5,371 bases of DNA from Phycisphaerales bacterium (GTDB lineage: Bacteria; Planctomycetota; Phycisphaerae; Phycisphaerales; UBA1924): the NCBI GenBank assembly GCA_026982035.1, contig JALSHW010000044.1:1-5371 (forward strand), written 5' to 3'. This document shows, one piece after another, positions 1-5,056 of the stretch (positions are counted from its first letter, which is position 1; every line of letters starts with the position of its first letter). Position numbers and translations under genes: made by a program. The notes under the pieces were generated by a model, which saw only the letters and a program-made list of their open reading frames with translations, was not told the origin of the DNA and made no database searches.

Positions 1-812
1 AACAAATGCTGGCCGGGATGCTCAAAGGGGTCAAAGCCGAGTTTTATACCGCCTCGACACGGGCTCCGGCTGTCTATCGCGGCAACCCATTCCAGATCGA
101 AGCCGCCATCGCCTTTGGAGGCCAACTCCCCGGCGATCAAACCGCACGCATTATCCGCTACGCCAACCGCGTCCCGCTGCTCTACCAACAATCCGCCTGT
201 TGTGCCTTCAAATCCATCGTCGATACCGGCTGGAAAAACTATGGTCTCCAACAACCCCGAGGCGGCGCGCCCGTCGGCCCACTCGTGGTCATGATCCACA
301 TGGCCAGCGTCTGGGTTCCGTTCACGAGTGAATCCAAAGAGGCCATCGCCGACTACGACGAAATTCGCAAAGAAATGACCCTCGCCCTCAAAGAGTGCGG
401 CCGAAAGCTCGGCCAATACATCCGGCGCCGCGAACGCATGAAACGCGATGCCCAAAAACGAGATGTCTTCGAGCGATACATCGGCGAAATCAGCAAAGCG
501 TGCAACTACCTCACCGGCACCGACACCCAAGAACTCTACGACGCACTCCTGGCCCAAGCCAAAGCCAAGACCGAAATCGCCGATGCCCAACTCGATGACG
601 AAGGGAACTTCATCAAGGACTCGACAGGGCGACTTGCCAAGGCGGATGATGTGATTATTTTGGATGACGATGGAAAAATGCAAATCGTGGATTCCAAGAG
701 TGAATCAAAGCCGATCGTGAAAAAGAAGCGTGTGGTCAAAAAAACTGCGAAGAAGCGAACGACCAAAAAGAAATCAACAAAGAAAGCGGCCGCTGGGCTG
801 TTCGGGGGCTAA
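1..812 (+). CDS. top6B: DNA topoisomerase VI subunit B, C-terminal part (5' end outside window)
   Basis: This is the ATPase subunit of type IIB topoisomerase VI, which with subunit A passes one DNA duplex through a double-strand break to remove supercoils and links. The reading frame is open from position 3, so the gene starts upstream; the GHKL ATPase domain and most of the transducer are missing. What is visible is the conserved end of the transducer. VYRGNPFQIEAAIAFGG lies about 23 residues in, RYANRVPLLYQQSAC follows, and then SVWVPFTSESKEAIADYDEI; the lysine in the last motif may be the ATP-sensing switch lysine (from memory, not aligned). A long charged helix follows (RKLGQYIRRRERMKRD), then an acidic stretch, then a lysine-rich tail of about 28 residues from nt 708. 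The tail is not part of the usual archaeal core. The stop codon is 3 nt before top6A, so the two are surely cotranscribed. Identification is firm from several family motifs in order. Confidence 0.93.
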   Translation, partial: QMLAGMLKGVKAEFYTASTRAPAVYRGNPFQIEAAIAFGGQLPGDQTARIIRYANRVPLLYQQSACCAFKSIVDTGWKNYGLQQPRGGAPVGPLVVMIHMASVWVPFTSESKEAIADYDEIRKEMTLALKECGRKLGQYIRRRERMKRDAQKRDVFERYIGEISKACNYLTGTDTQELYDALLAQAKAKTEIADAQLDDEGNFIKDSTGRLAKADDVIILDDDGKMQIVDSKSESKPIVKKKRVVKKTAKKRTTKKKSTKKAAAGLFGG

Positions 813-872
813 CTCATGGCAAAGAAAACCGTTAAAAAGAAAGTGGTCAAGAAAGTCGCGAAGAAAAAAACT
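717..872 (+). repeat. Direct repeat coding for lysine-rich tails on both sides of the top6B/top6A junction
   Basis: Two similar stretches, 717-761 and 831-872, lie 114 nt apart. The first encodes VKKKRVVKKTAKKRT at the C-terminus of subunit B, the second VKKKVVKKVAKKKT at the N-terminus of subunit A. They align with one codon missing in the second copy. The DNA also matches well, for example GTGGTCAARAAA and GCGAAGAAR in both. Part of the likeness is forced by lysine codons, but the shared Val-Val codons and the same Ala-Lys-Lys spacing favour a duplication. Confidence 0.6.
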
Positions 873-2015
873 TCGAGGTCAGCCAATCGCACCGCTGCGG
901 ATATGAAGGACAATAAAGCGAGCAAGCGTGACCAAGACACCGCTGTCAAACTTAGTGCAATGGCACAAAACATCGTCACCGCTGTCCACAGCGACAAAGA
1001 ACCCGAAATGGATGTCCCCATCCGCGCCGCATCCAATACGAACTGGAACGCCAAAAAGGGAATCCTTCAGATGGGCGATTCGGTGAGTTCTCGACAGTTG
1101 TTCAATCTTGGCCAAGCCCGCAAGTTCATGCAGACTTTGCTTCATGGGAAGTCGGTTGACGAGTTGCTCGTGGCCGACAAAACGCTCTCGCTTCGTGGGA
1201 TGTTCTACAAATCACTTCACACCATTGAGGGCACCAAAGAAAAAACCTTCGACGACCAAACCGAATCCGACGGCATCCTCGAAGACCTCGAAGTCTCGCT
1301 CGGATCACTCCGCGAAGAACTCCATATCTTCGCCAAAAAACGCGGCACCATGGTCGGCAACATCACCGTCGTCGACAATGGCGATTACATCAACTGCGCC
1401 AAAATGGGCTCCGGCGGCTACGCCATCCCCTCCATCTGCGAACCCGAAGTCATCCAGTTCAAAGATGTCAAAGCAGACTTCATCCTCCATGTCGAAAAAG
1501 ACACCGTCTGGCAACGCTTTAACGAAGACCGCTTCTGGGAAAAACACAACTGCATTTTGACCGAGGGTTCCGGGCAACCCACGCGGGGTGTTCGCCGCAT
1601 GTTGCACCGGCTCAATAAAGAATACAAACTCCCCGTTTACTGTTTGCTCGATTGTGATCCTTGGGGCCACTACATCTACAGTGTGATCAAACAGGGTTCG
1701 ATCTCGCTGGCCTTCGAATCCCAACGCCTTGCCATCCCCGAGGCCAAGTACATCGGCATCCGCTCGATCGACTACGAACGCTGCGGCCTAAGCGATGATG
1801 TCAAAATCGAACTCAACGACCGCGACATCAAACGAGCCAAACAAATCGCCAGCTACCCCTGGTTCGAGAAAAACAAAGGTTGGCAAAAAGAAATCAAAAA
1901 AATGCTCACCAACGGCTTCAAAATGGAAGTCGAATCCCTCATCACCAAAGACATCTCCTATGTCACCGAGGAATATGTCCCCGCAAGACTCAAAGCCAAG
2001 GACTGGCTCGGCTAA
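816..2015 (+). CDS. top6A: DNA topoisomerase VI subunit A (Spo11-like, DNA-cleaving subunit)
   Basis: This is the catalytic subunit of topoisomerase VI, homologous to meiotic Spo11. It cuts both DNA strands through a covalent 5'-phosphotyrosine link. The protein has 399 residues, somewhat longer than the roughly 360-370 usual for archaeal subunit A; the extra length is mostly the N-terminus. Residues 3-18 are a lysine-rich basic tail. The winged-helix (5Y-CAP) domain carries LRGMFYKSLH, with Tyr131 as the likely catalytic tyrosine. The Toprim domain shows Glu227 (HVEKDTVWQRF), LTEGSGQPTRGVRRML at 248-263, and the metal-binding LLDCDPWG with Asp279 and Asp281. All expected catalytic residues are therefore present and the enzyme should be active. 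The ATG at 816 is 3 nt after the top6B stop, with a G-run (804-808) as a weak ribosome site. Starting further in, at Met30, would remove only the basic tail and cannot be ruled out. Confidence 0.95.
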   Translation: MAKKTVKKKVVKKVAKKKTSRSANRTAADMKDNKASKRDQDTAVKLSAMAQNIVTAVHSDKEPEMDVPIRAASNTNWNAKKGILQMGDSVSSRQLFNLGQARKFMQTLLHGKSVDELLVADKTLSLRGMFYKSLHTIEGTKEKTFDDQTESDGILEDLEVSLGSLREELHIFAKKRGTMVGNITVVDNGDYINCAKMGSGGYAIPSICEPEVIQFKDVKADFILHVEKDTVWQRFNEDRFWEKHNCILTEGSGQPTRGVRRMLHRLNKEYKLPVYCLLDCDPWGHYIYSVIKQGSISLAFESQRLAIPEAKYIGIRSIDYERCGLSDDVKIELNDRDIKRAKQIASYPWFEKNKGWQKEIKKMLTNGFKMEVESLITKDISYVTEEYVPARLKAKDWLG

Positions 2016-2144
2016 ATCAATCCCGCTTCCTTGACCGCCTACCGACCAAACCCAGCATCACTGGGCTATCATCACAACCCCCCAAAGTGAAGATCACTGT
2101 GGGCAATCAACCAAACCAATACACAGAACAACCGGAGAATCTCA
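2016..2144 (+). promoter_or_regulatory. ndk leader with a possible promoter and two short hairpins
   Basis: This is the 129-nt gap between top6A and ndk. A hexamer TATCAT at 2067-2072 differs from the -10 consensus at one base, but no good -35 lies 16-18 nt upstream, so the promoter call is weak. CCCAG-CATCA-CTGGG (2051-2065) can form a 5-bp hairpin. Further on, CCCAAAGTGA (2081-2090) and TCACTGTGGG (2094-2103) form a 10-bp inverted repeat with one mismatch around AGA. The right arms of both share ATCACTG(T)GGGC. Neither hairpin is followed by a T-run, so they are not typical terminators for top6A. GGAGAA at 2134-2139 is the ndk ribosome site. Confidence 0.35.
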
Positions 2145-2615
2145 ATGGAAACCACCCTCATCATCCTCAAACCAGACGCCGTCCAACGCGGGCTTATGGG
2201 CAAGATCATCACCCGTTTCGAAGACAAAGGCCTCGCCATTGTCGGAATGAAGATGATGACCATCTCCCAAGAACTCGCTGGAACCCACTACGCCGATCAC
2301 AAAGGCAAACCTTTCTACGACGGCCTCGTCGGATTCATGACCTCCTCCCCGGTCTGCGTCCTCGCCATCCGAGGTGTTGGCGCCATCGCCATTGCCCGCT
2401 CGATGATGGGCGCGACCTTTGGGTCCAAAGCAGACGCCGGCACCATCCGAGGCGACTTCGGTGTCTCCAACTCTTTCAACCTTATTCACGGCTCAGACTC
2501 CCCCGAAGCCGCCCAAAAAGAAATCGGCCTCTTTTTCGGTGAAGGCGACATCCAAAACCTGGACCGGGCGATTGAAGGATGGGTCTACGACATGTCCGGG
2601 GGTGACCCCGAATAA
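2145..2615 (+). CDS. ndk: Nucleoside diphosphate kinase
   Basis: The cytoplasmic enzyme transfers the terminal phosphate from ATP to other NDPs and dNDPs through a phosphohistidine intermediate, balancing NTP and dNTP pools. The 156-residue product opens with the family start TLIILKPDAVQRGLMGKI. It contains the active-site signature NLIHGSDSPEAA at about residues 115-126, in which the His is the phosphorylated residue. It ends in the usual EIGLFFGEGDI region, after which a short tail ending WVYDMSGGDPE follows. Length is slightly above the bacterial 140-150. The ATG at 2145 is supported by GGAGAA 5 nt upstream. It stands 129 nt after top6A and has its own terminator directly behind it, so it may be a single-gene unit or be read through from the topoisomerase genes. 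Codon use is rich in C-ending codons, as in top6A. Confidence 0.98.
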   Translation: METTLIILKPDAVQRGLMGKIITRFEDKGLAIVGMKMMTISQELAGTHYADHKGKPFYDGLVGFMTSSPVCVLAIRGVGAIAIARSMMGATFGSKADAGTIRGDFGVSNSFNLIHGSDSPEAAQKEIGLFFGEGDIQNLDRAIEGWVYDMSGGDPE

Positions 2616-2640
2616 TTTCTATACTCAATGTCTACACATT

Positions 2641-2673
2641 AAAAAACGACGATGCATTCCACCGTCGTTTTTT
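2641..2673 (+). terminator. Intrinsic terminator of ndk
   Basis: A perfect 11-bp inverted repeat, AAAAAACGACG (2641-2651) and CGTCGTTTTTT (2663-2673), encloses an 11-nt loop and starts 25 nt after the ndk stop. The A and T runs make it look able to end transcription in both directions. Confidence 0.88.
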
Positions 2674-2729
2674 GTGTTGATACAAGCGGTCTAGATCGTG
2701 CCTGACGGCTCCAAAATGTCAATTTGCGT

Positions 2730-2806
2730 TGGCCCGGTTCGCCGAACCGGGTCTTCATTTTTAGTTTATTTGCACAAAAAAGAACCCGGCTCGGCGAGCC
2801 GGGCCA
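2730..2806. repeat. Inverted pair of GC-rich palindromes, likely two opposed intrinsic terminators
   Basis: The left palindrome CCCGGTTC-GCC-GAACCGGG (2733-2751) is followed by TCTTCATTTTT, the form of a plus-strand terminator. The right palindrome CCCGGCTC-GGC-GAGCCGGG (2785-2803) is preceded by AAAAAAGAA, the form of a minus-strand terminator. Read on the minus strand, the right copy matches the left over TGGCCCGGYTCGCCGARCC and continues to a T-rich tail in both. The only two differences within the palindrome are paired: T-A in one stem is C-G in the other. The units could also pair with each other into one long hairpin. This may be a dispersed terminator-like repeat family of the genome. 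Confidence 0.75.
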
Positions 2807-2939
2807 GCAAGAATCGAGCCATCAGACATGACCTATAAGCCGGTGCGTTTTCAATGGAATACAATCCATCCGAAGAGGCGCACTGTAGTTCGTGTCATTT
2901 CGTGTCAAACGGGACTCACTCATTCTGTTCTGTACTCAG

Positions 2940-2960
2940 GGCCAATGGTGTCCGTTGGCC
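2940..2960 (+). promoter_or_regulatory. Hairpin in the 5' leader, 10 nt before the ribosome binding site
   Basis: GGCCAATGG (2940-2948) and CCGTTGGCC (2952-2960) form a 9-bp stem with one G-T wobble and the loop TGT. No T-run follows. It sits just ahead of AAGGAG (2971-2976), so it could protect the mRNA 5' end or affect translation of the secreted protein. This is inference from position only. Confidence 0.4.
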
Positions 2961-2970
2961 TATTTCAACA

Positions 2971-2987
2971 AAGGAGTCCATCTGATG
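2971..2987 (+). promoter_or_regulatory. Ribosome binding site that fixes the start of the propeller gene
   Basis: AAGGAG at 2971-2976 lies 8 nt before the ATG at 2985. It is the strongest Shine-Dalgarno sequence in the window. Using this ATG places a signal peptide exactly at the N-terminus, whereas the upstream GTG at 2892 would add 31 residues before it. Confidence 0.85.
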
Positions 2988-4196
2988 AAGTGTATTTCGC
3001 AGCGATTTAGAAGCATATTCAATGGCCATACTTTCACTGTCGCAGTGGCCGTCATGGCCATGGCATCACAAAGTTTGGCGAAGAGTGACGATACCTGTAT
3101 TGGCTTTGATCTACTTGGGAGCTACAACACCCAAGGTGATGCTTCGTCCGTGCAATATGTCAACGGGATCGCCTATGTTGCCGATGGAGCACGAGGCATG
3201 CAAATCATTGATGTCAGTGATCCATCAGCCCCGTTCCGTCGAAGCAACTTTGATATTCCAGGGGCCAATGGCTTTACGCATGCTGTGGAAGTGGTGGGGA
3301 CCACCGCCTACATTGCCGATGGGTCTGTCGGGATTCATATCGTTGATGTGAGCAATCCGTCCTCCCCTCAATTGCTGAGTACCTTTGAAACAATATCTGG
3401 GGCTCTTGATATTTCAGTATCTGGAACAACGGCATATGTTGCCAACGAGTTTGGCGGTGTTCGGATTCTCGATGTGAGTGACCCGTTTGCTCCGGTATTC
3501 CTCGGTTTGTATTGGACATCTTCAGTCAACAGTGTTGAAGTTGTTGGTACAACCGCCTATGTCGTGAGCAGTTTTTCAGGGCTACACATTGTTGATGTCA
3601 GCGATCCCGCCGCAACTGTTTTGCTTGGTCAATACGCTACATCCGTCACACAGAACACATCCATCGGCATCAACATCTATGGGGATACTGCATACCTGGC
3701 CAACGCCTTCCGTGGAGTGCATTTGATTGATGTTGCAGACCCAACTTCCCCCACCCTGCTTGGATTTTATGATTTCCCTGCAGGCAGCTTTAGTACAACA
3801 ATTGATGGTGATGTCGCATACATCACGGTTTACGCCGATGGGTTGCATGTTGTTGACATTTCTGATCCAACGACGCCGACTCAAATCAGTGGCTACATCA
3901 CTCCGGGCAGTGCACCAGGTGCTTCTAAGGTACTCGATGCCGCCTTTTCCGCAGGCATTGTTTATATGGTCGATAAAGAGGACGGGCTGCAGGTTCTCGA
4001 AGTGGACTTAAACTCCCAGATTTGTCCATGCCCCCCAGATCTCAATGATGATGGGAATCTCAACTTTCTTGATATTTCCGCTTTTCTCATTGCCTTTGGC
4101 AATGAAGACCCACTGGTGGATTTCAATGGGGATGGATCATGGAATTTTTCGGATGTCAGTGAGTTTCTGAGCGAGTTTGGTGCGGGTTGCCCATAA
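2985..4196 (+). CDS. Secreted LVIVD-repeat beta-propeller protein with C-terminal GC-type dockerin-like domain
   Basis: The 403-residue product starts with a signal peptide: basic MKCISQRFR, a hydrophobic stretch TFTVAVAVMAMASQSLA, and a likely cut after Ala32. Seven repeats of the form AYVADxxxGxxIxDVSDPxxP follow, at roughly residues 62-83, 107-128, 149-170, 190-211, 235-256, 277-298 and 325-343. They are spaced 41-48 residues apart, and the last is degenerate. This matches the LVIVD repeat family and predicts a seven-bladed propeller. Residues 347-403 hold two calcium-loop motifs, DLNDDGNLNFLD (352-363) and DFNGDGSWNFSD (379-390), and end in GAGCP. This is the dockerin-like tail typical of Phycisphaerae surface proteins and probably serves sorting or attachment. 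No catalytic motif is visible, so the ligand is unknown. The DNA uses more T- and A-ending codons than ndk or top6A. It appears monocistronic, with its own terminator. Confidence 0.87.
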   Translation: MKCISQRFRSIFNGHTFTVAVAVMAMASQSLAKSDDTCIGFDLLGSYNTQGDASSVQYVNGIAYVADGARGMQIIDVSDPSAPFRRSNFDIPGANGFTHAVEVVGTTAYIADGSVGIHIVDVSNPSSPQLLSTFETISGALDISVSGTTAYVANEFGGVRILDVSDPFAPVFLGLYWTSSVNSVEVVGTTAYVVSSFSGLHIVDVSDPAATVLLGQYATSVTQNTSIGINIYGDTAYLANAFRGVHLIDVADPTSPTLLGFYDFPAGSFSTTIDGDVAYITVYADGLHVVDISDPTTPTQISGYITPGSAPGASKVLDAAFSAGIVYMVDKEDGLQVLEVDLNSQICPCPPDLNDDGNLNFLDISAFLIAFGNEDPLVDFNGDGSWNFSDVSEFLSEFGAGCP

Positions 4197-4252
4197 AGTT
4201 CTCAACTTGGTCCAGCAGATGATGCTTTTGGCCACTGAGAATCGTTTGAAAG

Positions 4253-4280
4253 AAAGCCCCTGAATATGGAGGGGCTTTTT
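4253..4280 (+). terminator. Intrinsic terminator of the propeller gene, possibly shared with csrA
   Basis: AAAGCCCCT (4253-4261) and AGGGGCTTT (4270-4278) form a perfect 9-bp stem with an 8-nt loop, followed by TT (T-run 4276-4280). Read on the minus strand the same stem is followed by CTTTC, so it may also stop transcripts from csrA, whose stop codon is about 110 nt away. Confidence 0.85.
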
Positions 4281-4400
4281 AGATCATTTATTTTTAGGGA
4301 AGGGTTTTTAGCGCGAGCAATCAGAAAGGGGTTGAGAAGTCTCACACGGCAAGGTTTCGTTCAGGAAGTCCTGTTTAGGAGGTTCTGTTTAGGAAGTCGC
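4276..4400. repeat. Short tandem repeats beside and into the 3' end of csrA
   Basis: Three 14-nt units stand back to back: GTTCAGGAAGTCCT (4359-4372), GTTTAGGAGGTTCT (4373-4386) and GTTTAGGAAGTCGC (4387-4400). The third contains the csrA stop codon (TTA at 4389-4391, read as TAA on the minus strand) and supplies its last two codons. Upstream, TTTTTAG occurs three times at 4276, 4291 and 4305, again 14-15 nt apart. The two groups are not in one exact register. On the plus strand each 14-nt unit carries AGGA, and AGGGA occurs at 4296-4300. Confidence 0.65.
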
Positions 4401-4622
4401 TGCAGGCGTGATTTTGGCAAGCACCGCGGTTTCGTATTCCGACTCTGACTCAACCACAATCAGATCCGCAACTTCACGGCGATGAATCTCCACATTGCGT
4501 GGAAAGTCAAAAGCGATCCGTACTCGCTCCCCTTTGACAGAGGCAATCCGGACGACCCCGATGGGGTTCTTTGGGTCACCGATCACAACTTCTTCGCCTT
4601 CTCGCCGGGTAATGACAAGCAT
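4389..4622 (-). CDS. csrA: Carbon storage regulator CsrA (mRNA-binding translational regulator)
   Basis: CsrA dimers bind GGA-containing sites in mRNA leaders and change translation or stability. The 77-residue product begins MLVITRREGEEVVIGD and continues VKGERVRIAFDFPRNVEIHRREV, the full CsrA core. Arg48 in the HRRE motif corresponds to the RNA-contacting Arg44 of E. coli CsrA. Position 4 is Ile where E. coli has Leu. Compared with E. coli from memory, there is a four-residue insertion (PKNP, 17-20). About 20 residues follow the core (VESESEYETAVLAKITPAATS), their function unclear. I chose the ATG at 4622 rather than the GTG at 4652 because the family starts with MLV and GGAG lies 6 nt upstream. 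It is 158 nt downstream of the nfu gene and may have its own promoter. The last codons lie in a tandem repeat. Confidence 0.94.
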   Translation of the reverse strand: MLVITRREGEEVVIGDPKNPIGVVRIASVKGERVRIAFDFPRNVEIHRREVADLIVVESESEYETAVLAKITPAATS

Positions 4623-4628
4623 CCGTGG

Positions 4629-4632
4629 CTCC
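4629..4632 (-). promoter_or_regulatory. csrA ribosome binding site
   Basis: On the minus strand GGAG lies 6 nt before the ATG at 4622 and decides that start over the upstream GTG at 4652. A second GGAG lies about 12 nt further upstream (4641-4644), next to a small CCGGC/GCCGG hairpin (4643-4658). Paired GGA motifs in a csrA leader would suit self-repression by CsrA, but this is speculative. Confidence 0.6.
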
Positions 4633-4670
4633 AATCTCTTCTCCGGCCTCACTGCCGGGTGTTTGGAACA

Positions 4671-4699
4671 AGTATACCGACATCAACGATTCTCAACAA
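4671..4699 (-). promoter_or_regulatory. Possible csrA promoter
   Basis: On the minus strand TATACT (4671-4676) differs at one base from the -10 consensus. TTGTTG (4694-4699), a partial -35, stands 17 nt upstream. Transcription would start near 4664, giving a leader of about 40 nt before csrA. This would let csrA be expressed independently of the upstream nfu gene. Confidence 0.5.
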
Positions 4700-4780
4700 G
4701 CGAAAAACCCCCAAGCACCTGATATATCACCAATTACGCGATTTTGTGCACAAATCATCCCCAGTCGGCCACAAAGGCGA

Positions 4781-5026
4781 TTATTCGACGGCTTCAACAC
4801 GAGTCACCCCTGAAACCCGCTCACGAAGTGAGCGTTCAATCCCGATCCGAAGCGTCATATCCGACGACGGACACCCCACGCACGCCCCGTGCATCCGAAT
4901 CTGAACGACCCCGTCATCGGAAACTTTGACCAGTTCGATGTCTCCTCCATCAGATTGCACCGCAGGCCGAATCAGATCAATGATCTCGGCAACACGATCA
5001 GTCAGAGAAGTGGCTTCGTGGGTCAT
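4781..5026 (-). CDS. NifU C-terminal-like (Nfu) iron-sulfur cluster carrier
   Basis: Small Nfu-type proteins hold an Fe-S cluster between CxxC cysteines of two subunits and pass it to apo-proteins in the cytoplasm. The 81-residue product is a bare Nfu domain. LIRPAVQSDGGDIELVKV occupies residues 18-35, and the cluster-binding HGACVGCPSSDMTL lies at 46-59 with Cys49 and Cys52. It then continues IGIERSLRERVSGVTRVEAV. There is no N-terminal A-type or IscU-like domain, so it is neither full NifU nor NfuA. The ATG at 5026 has no Shine-Dalgarno sequence; TATGAT lies 5 nt upstream on the minus strand, suggesting a leaderless message. No other Fe-S assembly genes are visible nearby. csrA follows on the same strand after 158 nt. 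Confidence 0.93.
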   Translation of the reverse strand: MTHEATSLTDRVAEIIDLIRPAVQSDGGDIELVKVSDDGVVQIRMHGACVGCPSSDMTLRIGIERSLRERVSGVTRVEAVE

Positions 5027-5056
5027 GCCAAATCATAGACAGGCATACACTCGCCC
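5027..5056. promoter_or_regulatory. 30-nt divergent intergenic region with two possible leaderless promoters
   Basis: On the minus strand TATGAT (5032-5037) lies 5 nt before the nfu ATG. On the plus strand TACACT (5046-5051) lies 5 nt before the lipoprotein ATG. Both fit a TANNNT -10 pattern and would start RNA at or very near the start codon. Neither gene has a Shine-Dalgarno sequence. No good -35 was found for either; such boxes would lie inside the opposite gene. Confidence 0.4.

Larger units (their letters stand above)
2674..2984 (+). other. Intergenic region upstream of the propeller gene
   Basis: About 310 nt without a supportable gene. It contains the palindrome pair (2730-2806), a 9-bp direct repeat TTCGTGTCA at 2889-2897 and 2899-2907 (10-nt period, about one helical turn), and a leader hairpin at 2940-2960. 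I see no convincing -35/-10 promoter. A GTG at 2892 opens the downstream frame earlier, but it lies inside the direct repeat and has no ribosome site. Confidence 0.6.

Noticed and set aside
1305..1724. 139-codon minus-strand frame inside top6A
   Set aside because: Antisense shadow caused by C-ending codons of top6A; no recognisable domain and no ribosome site.
2051..2065. Hairpin as a terminator for top6A
   Set aside because: Only 5 bp and not followed by a T-run.
1880..2542. Long plus-strand frame (220 codons) across top6A end and ndk
   Set aside because: An arginine/proline-rich shadow of two well-identified genes in another frame.
2892..2984. Upstream GTG start giving a 434-residue propeller protein
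   Set aside because: It would put 31 residues before a good signal peptide and lacks a ribosome site; the ATG at 2985 has AAGGAG at 8 nt.
2828..3010. 60-codon plus-strand frame ahead of the propeller gene
   Set aside because: No ribosome site, no recognisable domain, and it overlaps the real start and signal peptide region.
4266..4448. 60-codon plus-strand frame between the propeller gene and csrA
   Set aside because: It starts inside the terminator loop, has no ribosome site, overlaps csrA and its arginine/phenylalanine-rich content comes from the tandem repeats.
4623..4652. Upstream GTG start for csrA (87 residues)
   Set aside because: The CsrA family starts at MLV, and GGAG stands at the right distance before that ATG.
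4653..4780. Terminator or small RNA between nfu and csrA
   Set aside because: I found a T-rich GGGGGTTTTT on the minus strand but no stem to go with it; only the possible csrA promoter is supportable.
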